Below are positions 1 to 8,382 of a DNA stretch of 64,000 nucleotides, in pieces. The notes beneath the pieces were generated by a model. The model worked only from the letters and a program-made list of their open reading frames with translations. It was not told the origin of the DNA and ran no database searches. The DNA lies in contig AP025074.1 in assembly GCA_036186865.1 (NCBI GenBank), positions 12,052,155 through 12,116,154 of the forward strand, written 5' to 3'. Origin of the DNA: Eustoma russellianum. Lineage: Eukaryota; Streptophyta; Magnoliopsida; Gentianales; Gentianaceae. Position 1 is the first letter of the stretch. The number at the start of each line of letters is the position of its first letter. A program made the position numbers and the translations under genes.

Positions 1-186
1 CTTTCCAAAATAAAGGGGGAGAGAAAGCATGATTTAAGGGGGAGAGAAATACTGATAGCATAAATCAAGGGGGAGCAGATTCGAAATTTAAATTTCGAAT
101 TTTGAATTTATGCATAATTGAAGGGGGAGCGATAGGATTTAAATCATGTGCATAAGTTATTTTGAAAATCATCAAAAGGGGGAGAT
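1..186 (+). mobile_element. 3' internal end of a SIRE-like Ty1/copia element with repeated polypurine tracts
   Basis: This stretch has no open frame. It holds five AAGGGGGAG-type purine runs (near 12, 36, 67, 121 and 174); the last one ends directly at the LTR that starts at 187 with TGTAGAG. A polypurine tract abutting TG is where plus-strand synthesis starts in LTR retrotransposons, and repeated tracts of this kind are typical of SIRE/Maximus copia elements. The pol gene that should precede it lies off the left edge. Because the same LTR is also followed by a primer site, this is one end of a multi-LTR arrangement. The boundary at 186 is clear; the lineage name is inference. Confidence 0.75.
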
Positions 187-3100
187 TGTAGAGAAAAAGG
201 GGTTTGAGTGATTTTCAAATACATGATTTAAATGTGCACAAAAACGAGCATACGATAAAACGTGCATGATATAAACAATTGTGTGCATGATACGTTGCTA
301 TTACTTGCCTTATTTAGCTTATATATAATGTTGCCGGACTAACGAGCCATGAAGCGTTAAAGCTTACATCATATGGCAAACATTTGTTGTGTTTATACTA
401 TTTTCAGGTGCCACTATTAATGAACTAAACTAGTTCATTAAGTGAAGTACTTAGTTTATTAAACTAAGTAGTTCATTAAAGGAAGCCACATTTGGAAAAG
501 GCACAAAGGCAACAAAGCTAAGGAAGGAAAGTTTTCTCCTCCTCCCCTCATTAATGTATACACGCCATCTTATACATATACATATACATTTTCAGATTTT
601 TTGAAAAAGGCGCATACACATGTATTTCAACGTACTATCGACACGTTATATATTTTATGTACGTACGTTAATGTCACACCACTATACTTAACTCATATTT
701 ATGAGTATATTCAGGTCTTATATCATATGATATAAGATATGGTGATGACAAATCAAATACGACACGATAAAAGGTTCTAAACCGAAAATTGTCGTATCGG
801 GGCGAATACCGAAACTTCGCCAACGTGTCACGTACTTGCCATAAATAAATGGCCAGCCCCTATACTTCAAAAATTGATGAAAATTTCGTGCACATGACAG
901 AATATTCAGCCAAAAATACTTTCCATGTTGGCACACACAAATTACTCCACATTAAGACCAAAATGTGAAGATTCCAAGTTTAATTTTGTCACATGTTAAT
1001 GATACCACTCTAGACCAGCCAAGTGCTGAGATTTAAAGTATATATTATATATATTATGTATAACATAATATATATAGCATGTGCAAAAGTTGGAATTTAA
1101 ATTAGAGAAGAATCGGGTAATCGATAAATATCGAAAATTCGGTTTTCTACGCACACAACACATGGAACGTTTTTGGTACATCATGTGACACGTACCTAGA
1201 CACTTTCTACATATGTTATAAATCTTAAAGTTTTCTAGAAAATTAAATTAAGGGCTGATTGGAATATACCATGTGTGTATTATTAAATGTGCACTATTTT
1301 ACAAAGTTTGCAAAAATAAAATTCAGCACATGCACAATCATTTCCAACGCCTACAACAGCCATTTTGGAGCATATGTGGAGCCTTGTTGGCATCTTGATT
1401 GGTCAAGAATCAATCACACAATGTTGGTGACATAAAGGAAGGAGCTACAAAAGGTAACATTTCAAACTATGTCACATATATGACACATGCTGAAAATTCA
1501 GCATGTGTGTTGTATTATGGCCGATTTTTAGCACTAAGAAATGCCATATTTTACTATCTTGAATCATGAGGATTAATTGAGGATGTTATGGAAATGATTT
1601 GAATATTATTTAAATTAATAAAGTGTGTTATTTTATATATCACACATGCTGAAACATTTTCAGCATGTGTGAGACTTGTGTGGCCGAATGTATGGTCTTA
1701 AAAGTGTCTATATTCATTTCTCATGTGATATAAATATCTACCATAAATTGATGATTCATTTTTATAAAGAAAAATCAAAGTAAATTTGGAATTATGTTGA
1801 ATAAAATGGAATGATGCACATGCTGAATTTTCAGCATGGCATGGGCGAATTCTAGGTCAATTTTGTAAGATTTTTTGTCTTGCAATTTATGTGATATATC
1901 TCATGATTTATGGAAGTTATTTTGTGATGATTTTGGCACATGTTTAAGTGTAATTCTCAGATTTTTTCCAAGTCATCAATGATGACAACGTTCATCCAAT
2001 AAGAAGGTGCCAAGTAAGCGAAGCTTAAATGATCATCCAATAAGAAGATGCCAAGTAAGCAAGACCTTGTCACAATGATGTCTTACATTCTCCCAATGAC
2101 TTAAAAGATAATTTTCAAGAGGGGAAGGCTACACAAGGGGACGGCATGCATCATTAAAAGGAAAGAGAAGAGAGCAAACAAAACAAGGCCAAGCATTGCA
2201 AAATCAAGTGATCAAAAGCCTAGCTCTTCTTCTTCTACATTATCTTTCTTTCTTTCTTCTTGTAAGCCTATTGTATTCATATCTTTCAATCTTGAATAGG
2301 CTTGTATCATACCACCACATACTCTTTATCTTTGTAAAAGATTGATCAAGGTGTGATGAATCTTCAATCTTGCAAGGTGGTGGTGTTCGTGTGCATTGTA
2401 TTGAACATACAAGGTTTGTAAAAGGTTGGAGTTGGTGTGTAACTCCATCAACCCTGTGGTAAAGTGTTTTTGAGTTGTGTGATTATTGTGAACCAAGGAA
2501 GGTGTTCCTTGAAGACTGGAGTAGGTTGTTGATAACCGAACCAGTATAAAATTCTTGGTGCCATTTACTTTCTGCATTTACTTTTCAGTTACTGTACTGA
2601 TTATCCTTCTTGTTCGCATTCGTAAAAATAGTTAACGAATTTCGAAAATCACGAAAATTTTCAGAAATATACTCACACGTTCTAGGGTTAATTTGGCACA
2701 AGTTTCAACCCTTTTGGATAAGTATAAGTCAATCAAACATCAAAAGTTCTGAGACTAGTGCATTCTGATTTTCAGACTTGGAAAGGTTGAGACTTTGATT
2801 GTAGTTGACCTACTTCCCAAAAGAATTTTGCAAAACTGTTTCAACCCACTTAAATATAGTGCATAAGGAGTTAGTGGTCAAATTTTCAGAGCATTTGGAC
2901 GTTCACACAAATAGGAATAAATTTTTCAAAACCATCTACCGTTTCTGGCAGATTCGAGCAATCTGAGTACCAACGGTTTTTGAAGGGGTTAAAGGTTGAA
3001 TTTTAATTTGAAAGTTTTAGGGGACCCTCATAACGTCTGAGGCTAAGTTCTCTCAAAATTTCATAATTTTTGGAGACCTATAAACTGGTTTTAAAAACGT

Positions 3101-3232
3101 TTTAAAACTGGTCCTGAAAACAGAAACTGTTTTTAGAAGTTGGGTTTTTGGTTCAAACTAATTTTAAAACCCACATTTTCCGCACCCACTATTCACCCCC
3201 CCCCCTTCTAGTGGTGCCTTGCAGATCCTACA
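187..3232 (+). repeat. SIRE-like LTR, full-length copy A
   Basis: The LTR begins TGTAGAG after a polypurine tract and ends CCTACA just before a tRNA-Met primer site, giving 3046 bp. Two other copies confirm the limits: the solo LTR at 27606-30669 (minus) and the truncated copy at 16242-18221. It contains perfect or near-perfect palindromes at about 417-441, 451-471 and 717-736, and three copies of the ATGCTGAAA/TTTCAGCAT inverted repeat near 1487, 1646 and 1816. A C-rich run precedes the 3' end. No convincing protein is encoded; the short frames in it are not shared in a coding fashion between copies. Confidence 0.9.
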
Positions 3233-3234
3233 AT

Positions 3235-3246
3235 TGGTATCAGAGC
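3235..3246 (+). other. Primer binding site, initiator tRNA-Met (SIRE-like element)
   Basis: TGGTATCAGAGC lies two bases after the LTR end and matches the 3' end of plant initiator tRNA-Met, the usual primer for copia and chromovirus elements. It shows that the LTR at 187-3232 acts as a 5' LTR for the sequence to its right. Confidence 0.93.
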
Positions 3247-3288
3247 GCAGGAACACTCACAACAAAAGGATCCAACGATCTTAGTGAG

Positions 3289-3408
3289 ATGGCAACCACT
3301 AGCCATGAAACCGAGGAAAAAGATATGTCAAGCCAAATGCCTCCACTATTCGAAAATGAGGTAAATTCTGATTCTGACTCGGACTCTGAACTATCTTATG
3401 ATGATTTA
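3289..3408 (+). pseudogene. SIRE-like gag, 5' part, cut by gypsy 1
   Basis: The ATG at 3289 opens a frame of about 40 codons beginning MATTSHETEEKDMSSQ and rich in Asp/Ser/Glu. It is cut at the ATTTA target duplication of gypsy 1 and continues in the same frame from 15435. The usual N-terminal capsid (UBN2) domain of SIRE gag is absent: the frame goes straight to the acidic linker and coiled-coil region. The start was chosen because it is the first ATG after the primer site and the frame is continuous with the distal gag. The element could not have made a normal capsid, so it was already non-autonomous before gypsy 1 landed. Confidence 0.72.
3404..3408. other. Target-site duplication of gypsy 1, left copy (ATTTA)
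   Basis: ATTTA immediately precedes the TGTCG start of the 5' LTR and is repeated at 15435-15439 after the 3' LTR. A 5-bp duplication is standard for Ty3/gypsy integrase. It fixes both ends of the element and shows insertion into SIRE gag. Confidence 0.95.
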
Positions 3409-5773
3409 TGTCGTATCCCGAACACTCGCAGGTACTCTTATCTCTCGTCGATCTATAAAAGCCTTATCATCCTTCGGTGAAATATTCCATATTTTATTCC
3501 TATCGATTATCTTAATATTGCCAAGCTTGTTAATGTCGAATATTCACATATTTAATTCAAGTGTCGTTTATTCGCTGTGAATTATCTGATTCTTAATATG
3601 TAGCATAACACCTCTTATTTAATTATGTCCCATGTTGTGTGATATGTGAGAAAATAATTTCCCTCCCCACACACACATAAAAATTCGGCCATAATAAGTC
3701 TCCAAGAGACTAGAAGATTCTTCAACCAACCACCAACACCTTCTTAATTGTGGTGTGCTAGCTACCTTCTTAACTCCTTATCAAAAGTTGTAAAAGACAA
3801 ACAAGTAATTAGCCTACCCTAATAAAGTCTTATTTCCCTCTCCCAACCCTCCTAGAATCGTCCCCTATAGCCCTTCAAGACCCCATTTGATTTTCAAACC
3901 CATCACTTTAAGTTATAAACCCTAAAACATAACTCCAAGCAAGAATGATATCTCAAGTGCTCCTTCCCCAACACATCATCTAGGCCGAAAACTTTAGGAG
4001 TCAAGGGAGGAATAGAAGTCTCATCAACCTAAGCTCATAAGCATCTCAATCAAGTAAGTAATGTCTTATTTTATATCTCCATTGATGGAATTTTAGTATA
4101 GTAAGCTTGAATGGTAACCCATGTTAATTTTTCCAAAAGCCGTGGGTTAGGAGGGCTCAAGTGGGAGTTCTAGTTCATCAATCTCATCTAAGAAGAAGAG
4201 TTAGAAGAACCTAGGCTTGATTCTAAGCCTTGAGGTAAGTTTCTAAGCATTTTGTGGTTCGTTAGTATTCTTTTAATGTTGGCCTTGTGTTGACCCAAAA
4301 TCCGTGTGTTATGGCTCAAGTAGAGGGAACCCCAAGTGATTCAAGCTACCTTGAAGTTAATCTATCTTCTAAAGCTTCATTTCAAGGCAAGTATACTTTA
4401 ACCTCTTACAATATATGTGATTATGTGCATACTTGAATGTCTAGAAGCTTAAGACATAATTTTAGTGAAAATATGCCTAAGTTGTTATCTTTTCGTATGT
4501 ATTGAAAGGTTGGATGATAGACCTCTCTTATGTTGCAATATAAAGCATGTTTAAACTGGAAATAAGAGTTAAAAGTGATGGATTAGGGGCTGCCCTATGT
4601 TTGGTATTGAATGAAACATGATTGGTATGAAGCCTAGCATTTTTAGTGGTTTTAGTATGAGAAATTGTTGGACTAGAGGACTGTTTTGTTTAGAAAGAAT
4701 GAACAGCCTGTATGAACGACTTTTGCATGCTAAAAAGGACTTTAATTAGTACAGGGAAGCCTTGTTACGTCTATCGAATGACCATTAACTTGGGTTATAG
4801 GCTAAAGAACAAAAATTAGGAAGGAAAGGATACTTCTATGCATGTCGGTTGAAAACAGAATCCTGGACAGATTTTATGCTAAATTGATGGATTTAGTTAA
4901 GGACCTTCTAAACGTTAGATTGAGCTCATTTGTGGTATGGTCGTAGCTTATCATGTCTATTTTGTTGTGGAGTTGGAATTTCTGGAAAATCGGTTGTGGA
5001 TTGGTCAGAAATGAATTTTTAGTATCAAGGGGTCAAACCAGTTTCGGGTTGTACCACCTTGGGGAGAAAAATTATTTAAGTGCCTTAAACATCTTGGATT
5101 GATATGAAATTTTTACAAGAAGTACCTAAGACATAGAGCTAAGTATTCATGTAAAGAAATTGATTTTATCTATTGATCTTGGTGGCAAACCATTAAGGTA
5201 AAGTTGGTGTAACATTCTGGAAAACAGGACAGATTGACCCTTTGTGCTTGTATGACTTGTATTGTGTTTATTTTGACTTGTTTTGGTAAATGGGCATTTG
5301 GATATTGTTCACGAAAGAAATAGAAAAGATTTACAGGTACTAAATGAGCCCCATAATGAGTTTATGAATGGAGACAAGGTAAGAAACGGAGTTGAGAGTG
5401 CAGCAGAATTCCTGTTGTACCCTTGTTGGAAGTTATTTTTATCGGAATCGCGTGAAATTTGTACAGAATGTAGTTAAGGTCATGTGGTGCATATCCATAT
5501 TTTTAGTTTCTGGAAAATAGGCCAAAAAGGTTGATTTTGAGGCCGGGCAATACAGGACATGCTGCTGGATCGTTTTCCAGCCCATGAAGAAAGTTGTTTA
5601 TGATGCTATAAGTGCATTTTACCATGTTGCATCCCATGCATTTGCATTGACATGCTCATATGTTTCATGCTCATGATTTTGTTGATGTTTTATATAAAGT
5701 TTCTGTTTTGAAAGAATTTCCGCCCCTTCTGGCCAGCTTAACCCGCCACAGATCCGGGGTTAATTGATCTGAA

Positions 5774-5955
5774 GAGTTATAAGAACCGATCCAGGCCCGG
5801 TATAATAGGTCTGAAGATGATCATAATTATAAGAACCGATCCAGGCCCGGTATGATAGGTCTGAAGAGTGTAAGAACCGAGCCAGGTCCGGTATAATAGA
5901 CCTGAAGGTGATCATGTTATAAGAACCGAGTCATGCCCGGTATAATAGGCTGACA
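5774..5955 (+). repeat. Tandem subrepeats in gypsy 1 5' LTR
   Basis: About four imperfect units of 40-50 bp with the pattern AAGAACCGATCCAGGCCCGG, then TATAATAGGTCTGAAG. The same block occurs in the 3' LTR at about 14487-14660. A recognisably related unit is amplified in the LTR of gypsy 4 (20690-21130). Confidence 0.85.
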
Positions 5956-6334
5956 CACTCTCTTGTTTTATGATGAGCATGATTTAAAAGAAAGAAAGAA
6001 AGTTCAAGTATTTTTATGAGCATGTCTAAATGAAAGAAAGAATGTTTCTCGTTGCATTTGCATTGCATTCACATTTTCATACACATTACGCATGATACCT
6101 ATTCATAGAAGTAAGGGTTGGCTATAGCACGTAGAATCTAACTAAGTGATGACATTTAGATCTTAGCTAAGTGTTGATATGACTTTAAGTATGATGCTTC
6201 GGAAAGGTATTCGCAGGTATGTTTTAACTTAAGGAATTGGGGTTTGATTCTTGTATGCCATTTTCTCTTTATTGTATGGTGTTATTGTATACTTGCTGGC
6301 GACTTTGTCGCTTACCCATCTATTTTTCCCCCCA

Positions 6335-6391
6335 GAGCCAGGTAATGAAGTCGAGTGGATTGATGATGAGCCAAGGGTGCCATACCCATAG
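6335..6391 (+). CDS. Conserved LTR acidic peptide box, gypsy 1 5' LTR
   Basis: Eighteen codons followed by TAG encode EPGNEVEWIDDEPRVPYP. They follow a hydrophobic stretch in the same frame and a pyrimidine-rich run ending CAG. The same peptide, almost unchanged, is in the 3' LTR, and a diverged version (GNKVEWIEDGPRAP) is in gypsy 4. Differences between the two families are mainly third-position: G, N, V, E, P, R and P codons differ synonymously. There is no in-frame ATG close upstream, so if translated it may be a downstream exon. The function is unknown and real expression is unproven. Confidence 0.5.
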   Translation, partial: EPGNEVEWIDDEPRVPYP

Positions 6392-6730
6392 GTTATTGAA
6401 GTCGCTGTTAAGAGAATGATGATGGAAGCTTTTGATGAACCTTTGGGACATTTTGGGACTTAGCTATTTTCGGATTATGTTTGTGTAATTTCGCGGTGTA
6501 ATTTGCTATCGGTTCAGTTTGTATAATTTTGCTATGTATACGCGATTTGACGCTTTCGGATTAAGGTTCAAATTCTGCCGTATTTTTATCTACCTGTTAA
6601 GATCGTGACTTTGTAATCCATGTTTATCCATGGGTTTTATGAGTTAAGTATCGACGCTTTGTATTTTTCTGAAAGGGAAAGTACGGCGGGTGCACAGTAC
6701 GAGGGGTAGCCGAGTACGGGGCGCTACAGG

Positions 6731-6743
6731 TGGTATCAGAGCC
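6731..6743 (+). other. Primer binding site, initiator tRNA-Met (gypsy 1)
   Basis: TGGTATCAGAGCC, two bases after the 5' LTR end, is complementary to the 3' end of initiator tRNA-Met. The GG spacer is the same in gypsy 2 and gypsy 3. Confidence 0.94.
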
Positions 6744-7016
6744 AAGGCTCTAGATTCGGGCAGAACGTAGAAGCTAAGTTATGATCTTAGAAATCTAAGA
6801 ATTGATCTTAGACTTAAGTCATGATCTTAGAAAAGAGATGGCATTAGCTTAGACAACTTAGATTGGAAATAGGGTCCCCTGGTTGATCTGCTAGCCTGAT
6901 ATGTCGCATATTAACTCTTTTTCCTGCTTTAAATTCCTTTTTTCCAAGCATGTCTAAATTCAGTCAGTCATTTCGATCCATATATACATATATACATCTT
7001 TCTGCTCCGTATACAG

Positions 7017-8307
7017 ATGGTTCGGACTCATGGTCGTGGTAGACCTCGCAGAGATGCTGCCCATGCACCCGGACCAAACCCTCCACAACCTCAAGATCAA
7101 GTCCCTCCACCTCCTCCTCAGAATCAGAATCCACCGCCTCCTCCTCCACCGCAGAATGAAAATCCCCCACCAGCTCAAGGAAACCCTCTTCCGCAAGTGC
7201 CACTTCTTATTCTGGATTTCCAAGCATTCTGTCAGACCGTAACTAAGATTGGCCAGGGAATGATTCAGCAAGTTGCCCCTCCTCCCCCTTATGAACCGAT
7301 AAGAGATGCGCAGTATTACTTTGAGAAGCTCAAGCGAGCGAATGTGCCGCCTTTTGAAGGCAAGTCTGACCCCGATATGGCTGAAAAATGGCTAGATGAA
7401 GTAGAGAACTGTTCTGAACTGAATGGAGCCCCTGACAATATGAAAACCCAAGCTGTGAGGCCTTTCCTCCTTGGTGAGGCGAACCAGTGGTGGAAGGCTA
7501 AGCTGCAACCTTTGCCCCGACCTATTCCATGGGAGAGATTCATCCAAGAGTTCAACAAGTTTTATTTTCCCCCGTCAGTAAAGATGCAAAAGAGGCATGA
7601 TTTTGAAATGTTGAAGTAAGAACCTGGTATGACTGTGTCTGAATATGTGAGCAAGTTTCTGGCTTTGGGTAGATTTTCTCCGGCTACGATGAATGATGAG
7701 GAATCTAAGATGGTGAAGTTTGAGAGTGGGCTGAACCCAAGGATTCGCACTTGGTTGGTAAATGTTATCTCTGCTAATTTTGAGGCGCTTGTTGATGCAT
7801 GTTATCGGATCGAGAAGAATATCATTCGTCGCGATACGACGGTGGGCCAGAAAAGAGGAAGGGACACTTCCGGCGATAAAGGAGCAAGGAAAATGACTAG
7901 ACAGAATTTTCATGGGAGGCAAGGTAGACAGCAGAATCAGAACCAAAGAGGAAATCAGAATCGTGAACAGCGCCGTGGGCAGAATCAGAATAATCAGAGA
8001 AATAATCAAGGAAATCAAGGATAGCAGCAGCAGGCCATTCCCATGTGTCCCTATTGTCAGAAGAATCATTTGGGCGAGTGCTATGTACAAACTGGTAAGT
8101 GCTTTGGTTGCGGCAAGACTGGTCATATAATTAGGGATTGTCCTGATAAGGGAGCTGCTTATGCTGGATGTGGAAAGACTGGGCATATTCTGAGAGATTG
8201 TCGTGAGCGTAGTGGTCAGCAGCAGAGGAACCAACGTCAGCGCTCGAATGCACGTGTGCATGTGATGACCGATGCTGCAGTTGAGGAAGCTGGAGACGTC
8301 GTGGCTG
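7017..8307 (+). pseudogene. gag: Gypsy 1 gag (capsid and nucleocapsid), two nonsense codons
   Basis: Gag is the structural protein that packages retrotransposon RNA. The ATG at 7017 opens with a basic, Pro/Gln-rich N-terminus, then a capsid domain with the typical FEGKSDPDMAEKWLDEVE and ANQWWKAK patterns. A Gln/Asn/Arg-rich basic linker follows, then a CPYC...H...C finger, a CCHC knuckle (CFGCGKTGHIIRDC) and a second knuckle whose first Cys is Tyr. Two stops, TAA at 7617 and TAG at 8022, fall where the family has Gln (CAA/CAG), so both are single C-to-T changes. The frame is otherwise unbroken to the GT at 8308. Without splicing it would end three codons later at the TAA inside the intron-like segment; with splicing it would fuse to protease. 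Confidence 0.9.
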
Positions 8308-8382
8308 GTATGATTTAAAATTATGCAATGCTAATTTGATAAATATTATATTGCTGCGTAGTTAAAGCTTTGCATGATTCAG
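8308..8382 (+). other. Intron-like GT-AG segment at the gag-protease boundary (gypsy 1)
   Basis: A 75-bp, AT-rich segment starting GTATGATTT and ending GATTCAG. Left in place it adds a stop codon soon after the gag end. Removed, it joins a split Gly codon and gives VVAG then AILVCCMPANALFDSG, the same spacing as the uninterrupted gypsy 3 copy. The same position is interrupted in gypsy 2 (57986-58068). This is a plausible spliceosomal intron controlling the Gag to Gag-Pol ratio; splicing itself is inference. Confidence 0.7.

Larger units (their letters stand above)
3409..6728 (+). repeat. Gypsy 1 5' LTR
   Basis: It starts TGTCGTATCCCG and ends GGGGCGCTACA, 3320 bp. It contains a block of roughly 50-bp subrepeats (5774-5955, core CCGATCCAGGCCCGGT), the conserved acidic peptide box (6335-6391) and the terminal module ACGGCGGGTGCA (6683-6694) shared with the other gypsy LTRs. 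Compared with the 3' LTR it lacks a 242-bp tandem duplication and a short insert of about 16 bp; elsewhere the copies differ by scattered single substitutions. Confidence 0.95.

Noticed and set aside
7575..8261. 228-codon frame on the minus strand
   Set aside because: It lies opposite gag and has no domain; low-complexity Leu/Ser/Thr content reflects the Gln/Asn-rich sense strand.
8308..8382. Reading the gag-protease gap as a programmed frameshift or simple decay
   Set aside because: The segment is AT-rich with GT-AG ends, and its removal gives exact spacing; a slippery site is not seen and random decay would not restore alignment.
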